This document shows, piece after piece, positions 26,031-32,555 of a stretch of 33,493 nucleotides of DNA (within the stretch, counting starts at the first letter, position 1; every line of letters starts with the position of its first letter). The DNA is taken from assembly GCF_023006505.1 (NCBI RefSeq), contig NZ_JALBGV010000067.1, positions 1 to 33,493 of the forward strand. The letters run 5' to 3'. The notes under the pieces are model-generated. The model had not been told where the DNA came from, ran no database searches, and worked only from the letters and a program-made list of their open reading frames with translations. The DNA is from Neorhizobium sp. SHOUNA12A (GTDB taxonomy: Bacteria > Pseudomonadota > Alphaproteobacteria > Rhizobiales > Rhizobiaceae). The position numbers were made by a program, and so were the translations under genes.

Positions 26031-26045
26031 AACGATGACATCGTT
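26031..26045. promoter_or_regulatory. 15-base palindrome in the acyltransferase-xerC divergent region
   Basis: AACGATG-A-CATCGTT is a perfect 7+1+7 inverted repeat within a 152-base divergent intergenic region, about 50 bases upstream of the acyltransferase start and 88 bases upstream of xerC. It has the size and symmetry of a dimeric regulator site. There is also a shorter GCAGG-A-CCTGC palindrome at 25995-26005. Function is inferred only from symmetry and position. Confidence 0.4.
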
Positions 26046-26132
26046 ACCCAGGACTAAGGCAGGTTTAGGGATTTCGTAACGGCGTCCAGAGCAATCTGGG
26101 GCGCAACCTCTCGAAATTCAACGGGTCAGATC

Positions 26133-27068
26133 TTGAACGAACTGCTGATTATCGCCGCGCCGGATCTGACCGAAAAACGCAAGGAATGGCTGGAGAGCCT
26201 GGCGAGCGAGCGCCGGCTTTCGGACAACACGCTCGATGCCTACGAGCGCGACACGAGGCAGTTCTTGACGTTTCTAACCGGACATCTGGCAGGTCCGGCG
26301 AAAATCTCAGATATCCACACCCTGCGTCCGGCCGACCTGCGCGCCTTCCTGGCAGCCCGCCGCCGCGAGGGTTCGGGCGCGCGGTCGCTCGGCCGGCATC
26401 TTGCCGGGCTTCGTTCATTTCTTCGTTATCTCGAGCGCAAGGGCCTGGTGAACGCCGCGGCCGCCGGTGCAATCCGCGCTCCGAAGCAGCCAAAATCCCT
26501 GCCGAAGCCGCTGACCGACAGGCAGGCGCTCAATCTCGTCACCACCGGCGCGCAGCTACAGGAAGAGCCGTGGATCGCCGCCCGCGATGCCGCCGTGCTG
26601 ACCCTGCTCTACGGCTGCGGCCTGCGCATCTCGGAGGCGCTCGGCCTCCGCCCCATCGACCTGACGCCGGGTGCAACGACGCTGCGGATCACCGGCAAGG
26701 GCGGCAAGACCCGCCTCGTGCCGCTGCTCCAGATCGTTTTCGACGCCGTGGAGATCTACAAGAAACTCTGCCCCTATCATCTGGAAGCAGAAAAGCCGCT
26801 CTTCCGGGGCGCCCGCGGCGGTCCATTGCAGCCGGCGATCATCCAGCGGGAAATGCAGAAGCTCCGGAGCGCCTTCGGCCTGCCGGAGACAGCCACCCCG
26901 CACGCGCTGCGGCACTCTTTCGCCACACATCTGCTTGCCGGCGGCGGCGATCTGCGCACCATCCAGGAACTGCTCGGCCATGCCAGCCTTTCGACAACCC
27001 AGGTCTATACCGGCGTCGACTCCTCCAGATTGCTAGAAGTCTACGACCGCGCCCATCCCCGCGCCTGA
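26133..27068 (+). CDS. xerC: Tyrosine recombinase XerC
   Basis: A 311-residue site-specific recombinase that resolves chromosome dimers at dif together with XerD. The N-terminal core-binding SAM-like domain ('SDNTLDAYERDTRQFL') precedes the catalytic domain, where all active-site residues are present: Arg165 ('GLRISEAL'), Lys189 ('GKGGKTR'), His257 and Arg260 ('HALRHSFATHLL'), His283 ('LLGHASLSTTQ') and the nucleophile Tyr292 ('VYTGVD'). Length and motifs fit chromosomal XerC rather than a phage integrase. The start appears to be a TTG (26133-26135); no in-frame ATG or GTG covers the conserved N-terminus, and only a weak GGGT precedes it. Confidence 0.93.
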   Translation: MNELLIIAAPDLTEKRKEWLESLASERRLSDNTLDAYERDTRQFLTFLTGHLAGPAKISDIHTLRPADLRAFLAARRREGSGARSLGRHLAGLRSFLRYLERKGLVNAAAAGAIRAPKQPKSLPKPLTDRQALNLVTTGAQLQEEPWIAARDAAVLTLLYGCGLRISEALGLRPIDLTPGATTLRITGKGGKTRLVPLLQIVFDAVEIYKKLCPYHLEAEKPLFRGARGGPLQPAIIQREMQKLRSAFGLPETATPHALRHSFATHLLAGGGDLRTIQELLGHASLSTTQVYTGVDSSRLLEVYDRAHPRA

Positions 27069-27145
27069 ACGAAGTTTTAACCAGTTGCGTTAAGCGCTTG
27101 TGCAGCCGCCATCGCTAATATGTCGGCAACTTTCAGACGGATGAC

Positions 27146-28228
27146 ATGATGACTCCCGCCTTTGCCTCCCCCACCGGCGCTTTGATGAAGCACGCCCAAG
27201 GTTTCATGCTGTGGCTGATCGCGGCCGCGCATGTCGCAGCGCTCGCCTCTCTGCTTCTCATCCTCGGCTCATTGTCCCCGGCACGGGCGGAAACGCCGGC
27301 CTGTGACGGCAAGAACCTTCTCGCAGAGATGAAGGCCGAAAAATCGCCGCTCTACGACCAGATCGTCGCCGAGGCCGCCAAGGTGCCGAACGGCAAGGGC
27401 ACCTTCTGGAAGATCGAGAAGGACGGGCTTCAACCCTCTTACCTGCTCGGCACCATGCACGTCTCCGACCCGCGGGTGTTGAAAATGCCGCTCGGCGCCG
27501 CTGAAGCCCATTCCAAGGCAAAGACCATCATCATCGAATCCGACGAGGTCATCGACGAAAAGAAGGCCATGGCCAAGATGCTGGCCAAACCGGAACTGAT
27601 GATGTTGACGGATGGCAACACGATCGATTCGCTCTTGCCCAAGGACGATGTCGCGCTGCTCGAAACCGGTCTGAAGGCACGCGGAGTGCCGCTCTCGGCC
27701 GTCTCGCGCATGCGGCCGTGGATGCTGATGGCGCTCGTTTCCGTGCCGGCTTGCGAGCTCGCCCGCAAGGCGCAGAACGTCGCCTTTCTCGACAAGAAGA
27801 TCGCTGAACAGGCCACCGCCGAAGGCAAACCGGTCAGGGGGCTGGAAACGCTCGAAGAACAGGCGGCGGCACTCAACGCCATCCCGATCGAGCTTCACCT
27901 CAAGTCGCTGATCGAGACCATCAAGCTCGGCCGGCGCGTCGACGACGTTTTTGAGACGCTGACCGACGTCTATCTCTCAGGCAATATCGGCCTTGCCATG
28001 CCGATGCTGAAAGCCGTGGCACCCGACGGCACCGAAGACGAGGCCGGATACGGCGACTTTGAAAACCTTGTGGTGAGCAAGCGCAATCATGTCATGGCCG
28101 ATCGGGCGGCTCACATTCTCGACCAGGGCGGCGCCTTCATAGCTGTCGGCGCCCTTCACCTGCCGGGCGAGGAAGGCCTTGTCGAGCTCTTCCGGAAACA
28201 GGGCTTCAAGGTGACGGCGGTCAACTGA
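27146..28228 (+). CDS. TraB/GumN-family (TIKI-like) protein, membrane-anchored or exported
   Basis: A 360-residue protein with an N-terminal hydrophobic segment (about 20-44) that ends in 'SPARA', a possible signal-peptidase site. The mature part carries the two family GxxH motifs: 'LLGTMHVSDPR' (GTMH 102-105) near the start and 'AVGALHLPGEEGLV' (GALH 335-338) near the end. 'WKIEKDGLQPSYLLGTMH' is the usual first strand. Animal TIKI proteins of this superfamily are metalloproteases, while bacterial GumN/TraB members are mostly uncharacterised. Translation probably starts at one of two adjacent ATGs (27146 or 27149). The gene lies 77 bases past xerC on the same strand, and co-transcription is possible but not required. 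Confidence 0.85.
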   Translation: MMTPAFASPTGALMKHAQGFMLWLIAAAHVAALASLLLILGSLSPARAETPACDGKNLLAEMKAEKSPLYDQIVAEAAKVPNGKGTFWKIEKDGLQPSYLLGTMHVSDPRVLKMPLGAAEAHSKAKTIIIESDEVIDEKKAMAKMLAKPELMMLTDGNTIDSLLPKDDVALLETGLKARGVPLSAVSRMRPWMLMALVSVPACELARKAQNVAFLDKKIAEQATAEGKPVRGLETLEEQAAALNAIPIELHLKSLIETIKLGRRVDDVFETLTDVYLSGNIGLAMPMLKAVAPDGTEDEAGYGDFENLVVSKRNHVMADRAAHILDQGGAFIAVGALHLPGEEGLVELFRKQGFKVTAVN

Positions 28229-28235
28229 CGCCGTC
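28213..28235. terminator. Hairpin between convergent TraB-family and cytochrome b561 genes
   Basis: GACGGCG (28213-28219) and CGCCGTC (28229-28235) form a perfect 7-base stem over the stop codon of the TraB-family gene, in a 16-base convergent gap. No T-run follows on either strand, so termination by this stem alone is doubtful. Confidence 0.3.
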
Positions 28236-28244
28236 CATTCGTCG

Positions 28245-28733
28245 TCAACCGCTCGTCATCCGCTTCAGCGCATCGGTCTTCCAGTAGAACTGATGCACCA
28301 GCGCCCCGCCGATATGGGCGACGATCAATGCCCACATCAAAAGTTTCAGCGGCCCCGTATGGACGAAGGCGGCAGTCTTGTTTCCAAAATACCACGCGCC
28401 GATGCCAGCCAGCGGTATAGCGATAAAGAGCGCGTAAAAAGCCCAGTGGCTGATCTTCGCCACCGCCCGCAGAAGCGGAGGCTCTTGCCGCGGCTCCGGC
28501 GGAACACCTTGCACCAACCGCAGACAGAGCCGGATCAGGCCGAGAACCAGCACTCCGATGCCGACATAGACATGGATATTCGCCGAGCTCACCTGCTCCG
28601 GCGTCAGTGTTTGACCGCGGAACATCAGCCGCCCGGCAGTCTCCATGGCGTCGGTGAAAAGCAGGTTGAACAGGATCAGCGCCGCCATCAGCCAATGTAG
28701 GATACGCTGCGGAACTGTGAAGGAGGAAGCCAT
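28245..28733 (-). CDS. Cytochrome b561 family protein
   Basis: A 162-residue four-helix inner-membrane di-heme cytochrome of the bacterial CybB type. The probable heme ligands are His13 ('ILHWLM'), His54 ('NIHVYVGIG'), His96 ('ISHWAFYALF') and His140 ('VAHIGGALVH'); His147 is a further candidate. Hydrophobic segments lie at about 8-27, 53-75, 93-115 and 129-150. CybB-type proteins pass electrons between quinol and other acceptors, for example in superoxide oxidation, but the partner here cannot be told. The ATG at 28733 has only a weak upstream AAGG. It is divergent from the GFA gene across 236 bases that contain a strong dyad. Confidence 0.92.
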   Translation of the reverse strand: MASSFTVPQRILHWLMAALILFNLLFTDAMETAGRLMFRGQTLTPEQVSSANIHVYVGIGVLVLGLIRLCLRLVQGVPPEPRQEPPLLRAVAKISHWAFYALFIAIPLAGIGAWYFGNKTAAFVHTGPLKLLMWALIVAHIGGALVHQFYWKTDALKRMTSG

Positions 28734-28831
28734 TTTCTTGACCTTTTTCAGAAGGTTAGAGTGATGGAATCCAATCTAGGTCCGTTTGCCGGATGCTCAA
28801 GCAAAAGCGGCAATCCTGTCCAAGATTTAAT

Positions 28832-28859
28832 CCTGGAATTGACCAATCGTAATTCCAGG
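28832..28859. promoter_or_regulatory. 9+10+9 dyad between divergent cytochrome b561 and GFA genes
   Basis: CCTGGAATT (28832-28840) and AATTCCAGG (28851-28859) are perfect inverted repeats with a 10-base centre. There is no T-run on either side, so a terminator is unlikely. Position, near the middle of a divergent 236-base region, suits an operator acting on one or both genes. A TTGACC overlaps the left half and centre at 28839-28844. Confidence 0.45.
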
Positions 28860-28969
28860 CCGTGTGTTCCGCTGGAAGTGATCATCATTATCGTCCGGTG
28901 ACGGCAATTGCACCGAAGGCGCTGGTCGGTGTAAAAATTCGCACCGCTTGATCTTGGAGGAAACGCAAC

Positions 28970-29362
28970 ATGGATCGATTTACCGGCGGTTGCCTGTGCG
29001 GCAACGTGCGATTTGTGGCGTCGGGACTGCCGTACCGGGTCGGCCTCTGTCATTGTCTCGACTGCCGCAAGCATCATGGAGCGCTTTTCCACGCTTCCGC
29101 GATATTTCCGCAGGATGCGGTAACGGTCGATGGCGAGACACGCGATTACGCCGGGCGGTTTTTCTGCCCCCGCTGCGGTTCCTCGGTTTTCGCACGCACC
29201 GGGGACGAGATCGAAGTCAACCTCGGATCCCTGGATGCCCCCGACCAGCTGACGCCAACCTACGAAAGCTGGATCATCCGCCGAGAGTCCTGGTTGCCGC
29301 CGTTTCCGCTCGCCAGGCGATACGAGCGCGATCGTGATGCCACGGGCCGTTTCGAGGGGTAG
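28970..29362 (+). CDS. GFA-domain (CENP-V/Gfa-like) zinc protein
   Basis: A 130-residue protein of the GFA family. The zinc-binding cysteines are in three clusters: Cys8 and Cys10 ('GGCLCGNVRF'), Cys27, 29 and 32 ('CHCLDCRK'), and Cys66 and Cys69 ('FFCPRCGSSVF'). The family is named for glutathione-dependent formaldehyde-activating enzyme, but most members have no proven activity and the name should not be taken as function. A clean GGAGGA lies about 7 bases before the ATG at 28970. It is monocistronic, transcribed divergently from cytochrome b561 and converging with lpd. Confidence 0.92.
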   Translation: MDRFTGGCLCGNVRFVASGLPYRVGLCHCLDCRKHHGALFHASAIFPQDAVTVDGETRDYAGRFFCPRCGSSVFARTGDEIEVNLGSLDAPDQLTPTYESWIIRRESWLPPFPLARRYERDRDATGRFEG

Positions 29363-29378
29363 ACCTCCCAAACGGCGA

Positions 29379-29403
29379 AAGGGCAGGACGATGTCCCACC
29401 CTT
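29379..29403. terminator. Hairpin between convergent GFA and lpd genes
   Basis: AAGGG-CA-GGAC-GAT-GTCC-CA-CCCTT (29379-29403) forms a 9-pair stem with a symmetrical CA/CA internal mismatch. It sits in the 75-base gap between two convergent stop codons. T-runs are short on both sides, so it could be a weak bidirectional terminator. Confidence 0.4.
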
Positions 29404-29437
29404 CCCGATCATACCGGCATGAAAGCGCTGGAGGCGT

Positions 29438-30844
29438 TCACATATGGATCGGCTTGAAGAAAGTCGCGAGCGCTGCCTCCTTGACCGCTTCCGACATCGT
29501 CGGATGGGCATGGCAGGTGCGGCCGAGGTCTTCCGACGAACCGCCGAATTCCATCAGCACGGCGATCTCGTGGATCATTTCGCCGGCGCCGAAGCCGACA
29601 ATATGGCCGCCGAGAACCCGGTCGGTATCCTTGTCGGCGAGGATCTTCACGAAGCCGTCCGTCGCCAGCATGGCGCGGGCGCGGCCGTTGGCGGTGAACG
29701 GGAACTTCCCGACCTTGTAGGCGATGCCCGCAGCCTTCAGCTCTTCCTCGGTCTTGCCGACGGAGGCCACTTCCGGCTGGGTGTAGACGACGCCCGGAAT
29801 GACGTCGTAGTTCACGTGGCCGTGCTGGCCCGCGATGATCTCGGCGATCGCAACGCCCTCGTCTTCAGCCTTGTGAGCGAGCATCGGGCCGCGAACGACG
29901 TCGCCGATCGCATAGATGCCTTCGACATTGGTCTTGAAGTGGCCGTCGATCTCGACGCGGCCGCGGTTGTCGAGCTTGACGCCCGCTTCCTCCAGGCCGA
30001 GGCCCGCCGTGTAGGGCTTGCGGCCGGTGGCGATCAGCACGACGTCGGCTTCGAGCGTCTGGGCGTCGCCGCCCTTGACCGGCTCGTAGGTGACCTTGGC
30101 GCCAGTGGCTGTCTTTTCGACGCCGGTGACCTTGGCATCCGTGCGGATGTCCATGCCCTGCTTTGCCATCATCCGCTGGAACTGCTTGGAGACTTCGCCG
30201 TCCATGCCGCCGAGCAGCTTGTCGAGATATTCGACCACAGTCACCTTGGCGCCGAGGCGCGACCAGACCGAACCGAGCTCCATGCCGATGACGCCGCCGC
30301 CGACCACGATCAGGTGCTGCGGCACCTTTTCAAGCGCGATGCCGCCGGTGGACGAGATGATCACCTTCTCATCGATCTCGACATTGACGCCTGGAATGCC
30401 CGCAACGTCGGAGCCGGTGGCGATGACGATGTTCTTTGTTTCCAATTCCTGGACCTTGCCGTCGTCGCCGGTCACGGAGACCTTGGCCGCCGAGACGATC
30501 TTGCCGGTGCCGATGAAGCCGTCGATCTTGTTCTTCTTGAATAGGAAGGAGACGCCGTCGACGTTCGACTTCACCGTCGCGTCCTTGTGGGCCATCATCT
30601 TTTCAAGATTGAGTTTTGGCGCGGAAACCTCGACGCCGAGCGCATCCATGCCGTGGGCGGCGTGGGCGAACATTTCGGAAGCGTGCAGCAGCGCCTTGGA
30701 AGGGATGCAGCCGATGTTGAGGCAGGTCCCGCCATAGGTGGCGCGCTTTTCCACGACCGCGACCTTGAGGCCGAGTTGGGCAGCCTTCACCGCGCAGACG
30801 TAACCGCCGGGGCCGCTTCCGATGACGACGAGATCATATGCCAT
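29438..30844 (-). CDS. lpd: Dihydrolipoyl dehydrogenase (E3) of 2-oxoglutarate dehydrogenase
   Basis: A 468-residue FAD flavoprotein that reoxidises dihydrolipoyl groups with NAD+. The FAD-binding 'GSGPGGYV' is at 9-16, the redox disulfide Cys41-Cys46 is in 'GGTCLNIGCIPSK', the NAD-binding site 'VVGGGVIGMELG' is central, 'YAIGDVV' is the second FAD site, and the catalytic His447-Glu452 pair is in 'HAHPTMSEAV'. The ATG at 30844 has AAGGA upstream. It is the last gene in the sucB-MAPEG-secreted-SDR-lpd run, 25 bases after the SDR, which fits the E3 of the 2-oxoglutarate complex. It may also serve other complexes. Confidence 0.97.
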   Translation of the reverse strand: MAYDLVVIGSGPGGYVCAVKAAQLGLKVAVVEKRATYGGTCLNIGCIPSKALLHASEMFAHAAHGMDALGVEVSAPKLNLEKMMAHKDATVKSNVDGVSFLFKKNKIDGFIGTGKIVSAAKVSVTGDDGKVQELETKNIVIATGSDVAGIPGVNVEIDEKVIISSTGGIALEKVPQHLIVVGGGVIGMELGSVWSRLGAKVTVVEYLDKLLGGMDGEVSKQFQRMMAKQGMDIRTDAKVTGVEKTATGAKVTYEPVKGGDAQTLEADVVLIATGRKPYTAGLGLEEAGVKLDNRGRVEIDGHFKTNVEGIYAIGDVVRGPMLAHKAEDEGVAIAEIIAGQHGHVNYDVIPGVVYTQPEVASVGKTEEELKAAGIAYKVGKFPFTANGRARAMLATDGFVKILADKDTDRVLGGHIVGFGAGEMIHEIAVLMEFGGSSEDLGRTCHAHPTMSEAVKEAALATFFKPIHM

Positions 30845-30869
30845 AGTTCTTTTTCCTTCTCTTCATCTC

Positions 30870-31622
30870 TTAGCGCCCGCCGCTCACGTCGAGTATGGCG
30901 CCGGTTACATAGGAAGCCGCTGGCGACAGAAAATAGAGGGCGGCATCCGCCACTTCTTCCGCCCTGCCCGGCCGTTGCATGGGAACGCTGGGCGCCATGT
31001 CGCGCGCCCGGTCCGGCAGGCCGCCGGACGCATGGATATCCGTGTCGATAATGCCCGGCCGGATGGCGTTGACGCGCACGCCTTCGGTCGCGACTTCGCG
31101 CGCCAGGCCGACGGTCAACGTGTCGATCGCTGCCTTTGAGGCCGCGTAGTCGACATATTGCCCCGGAGAGCCGAGCTTGGCGGCCATCGATGAGATGTTG
31201 ACGATCGCGCCACCCTTGCCGCCATGTCTCGTCGACATGCGGCGCACCGCTTCCCCGGCACACAGGATCGAACCGGTGACGTTGATCCGCATCATCCGCT
31301 CGATGCGTTCGGTGCTCATCTCGTCGATGCGCTGCGGCATGTCGACGATCCCGGCATTGTTGACCAGCCCGTCGAGCTGCCCAAAATGTCGGTCGACCGC
31401 CTGAAACATCGCGACGATCTCCGCCGCATTGCCGATATCGGCCTGGACCGCTATCGCCTCGCTGCCGGCGGCCTCGATTTCCGAAACCACCTTTTCAGCC
31501 GCCTGCCGATTGGCCGCGTAGTTCACCGCCACCCGCCAACCACGGCTGGCGGCCATCAGCGAGACCGCCGCGCCGATACCGCGGCTTCCGCCGGTCACCA
31601 GGAGAACGGGGTTTTCGCTCAT
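30870..31622 (-). CDS. Short-chain dehydrogenase/reductase (SDR)
   Basis: A 250-residue classical SDR with Rossmann cofactor motif 'TGGSRGIG' (10-17), 'NNAG' (88-91), and the catalytic Ser144/145 - Tyr159 - Lys163 set in 'VNISSMAAKLGS' and 'YVDYAASKAA'. The C-terminus 'VTGAILDVSGGR' is typical. It should reduce or oxidise a carbonyl/alcohol with NAD(P)(H); the substrate is unknown. The start at 31622 has AAGGAATG upstream and overlaps the secreted-protein stop by four bases (ATGA); the frame extension to 31685 has no homology. It is often annotated as a glucose-1-dehydrogenase or 3-oxoacyl-ACP reductase, but such names are not supported here. Confidence 0.93.
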   Translation of the reverse strand: MSENPVLLVTGGSRGIGAAVSLMAASRGWRVAVNYAANRQAAEKVVSEIEAAGSEAIAVQADIGNAAEIVAMFQAVDRHFGQLDGLVNNAGIVDMPQRIDEMSTERIERMMRINVTGSILCAGEAVRRMSTRHGGKGGAIVNISSMAAKLGSPGQYVDYAASKAAIDTLTVGLAREVATEGVRVNAIRPGIIDTDIHASGGLPDRARDMAPSVPMQRPGRAEEVADAALYFLSPAASYVTGAILDVSGGR

Positions 31623-32119
31623 GCCTTGCATTCCTTGAATTCGTAAAGGTCCCAGGGGACCTGTTTCAGACCGCTCTTGCCCCACAGCGTCGAATGGCGG
31701 ATCGCCGGGCCGAAGCCCGGCATCAGGATCGCGTCCGGTGCCTGGGCATCGGCCGCGCCCAATATGTCGATATGGCCGGTCGCTACATCAAGGGCATAGG
31801 GTACGCCGGTCCAGACCGTGCAGGCTCGAAGTTCGGCGCCGGTCGCATCACCCTGCGGGCAATTGTTCGTCACCATGCCACCCGGACGCTTGGATTCCTC
31901 GTCATACATGACGTTGCCGTCGAGCTTCAGCTTGCCCCCGGTGATCGTGAAGAGATGGCTGACCACGGCGGCGTCCGAACCGACAGGCTTGAACGACAGC
32001 ACGGTCCCGGCAGTCGCCTCGACGAACACGGCCTTCTCGATGGCGCATCGCTCGGCAGCTATCGCCATGCCCGGCACCAGACAAAGTATCGGAAGCCATG
32101 TTTTCAAGGATGCGGTCAT
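31619..32119 (-). CDS. Secreted protein of unknown function with four mature cysteines
   Basis: A 166-residue protein with a clear signal peptide ('MTASLKTWLPILCLVPGMAIA', cleavage near residue 21-22). The mature chain has four cysteines (Cys25, 87, 100, 164), enough for two disulfides, and predicted short beta strands ('GTVLSFKPVG', 'VVSHLFTITGGKLKL', 'GHIDILG'). I do not recognise the family, so it is probably a rhizobial hypothetical. The position between MAPEG (4-base gap) and the SDR (4-base overlap) indicates coordinated expression with 2-oxoglutarate dehydrogenase genes, which is unexpected for a periplasmic protein. Coding is supported by the coupled start and stop and by the signal peptide. 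Confidence 0.8.
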   Translation of the reverse strand: MTASLKTWLPILCLVPGMAIAAERCAIEKAVFVEATAGTVLSFKPVGSDAAVVSHLFTITGGKLKLDGNVMYDEESKRPGGMVTNNCPQGDATGAELRACTVWTGVPYALDVATGHIDILGAADAQAPDAILMPGFGPAIRHSTLWGKSGLKQVPWDLYEFKECKA

Positions 32120-32123
32120 GGCG

Positions 32124-32540
32124 TCACCGGAAAAGCGCGATGGTCATGGCGAGAAGCCCGATCAGGCTCACCGTCCAGACGAGGGAGCGGATATAAGGCA
32201 CGCCGCCCATATAGAGTGGGATATAAACGACCCGAGAGATCAGCCAGATCCAGCCGCCGATCAGCCCCCATCCGGAGGCATCGTCGCCGGCAAAGGCGAC
32301 GCCGAGCAGAAGCCCGACGAAAGCCGGATAAGTTTCCTGGAAATTCTTTGAGGCACGCGCGGCACGTCCCGCGAACTTGTCCCTCGGCGCCAGTCCCTCA
32401 TCCCGCGGCCCTGCGTTCCATTCACGGCCAAGCTCGCGAGTGGAAAGCGTACCCTGCAACAGAACGTGGAACACCAGCAGGACAACGCTCAAGGCCAGCA
32501 GCGTCATGTATGGCGTTGCGGTGACCCCGAGCGTTTCCAT
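32124..32540 (-). CDS. MAPEG-family membrane protein
   Basis: A 138-residue four-helix membrane protein (segments about 10-30, 68-84, 90-110, 115-136). 'RDEGLAPRDKFAGRAARASKNFQETYPAFVGLLL' is the conserved MAPEG loop into helix 2, with the Arg and 'NFQETYP' characteristic of the bacterial group. Eukaryotic MAPEG proteins handle eicosanoids and glutathione, while the bacterial branch is mostly uncharacterised. The start at 32540 lies 15 bases past the sucB stop with GGGAACG upstream, so it is co-transcribed with sucB. Confidence 0.9.
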   Translation of the reverse strand: METLGVTATPYMTLLALSVVLLVFHVLLQGTLSTRELGREWNAGPRDEGLAPRDKFAGRAARASKNFQETYPAFVGLLLGVAFAGDDASGWGLIGGWIWLISRVVYIPLYMGGVPYIRSLVWTVSLIGLLAMTIALFR

Positions 32541-32555
32541 AGGTTCGTTCCCGTC

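Noticed and set aside
26133..27068. Phage or island integrase
   Set aside because: Length, motifs and neighbours fit chromosomal XerC. No attachment site, tRNA or phage gene is nearby.
28748..29371. 207-codon minus-strand frame opposite the GFA gene
   Set aside because: The GFA gene on the plus strand has a perfect ribosome site and all zinc cysteines; the opposite frame has neither a motif nor a start context.
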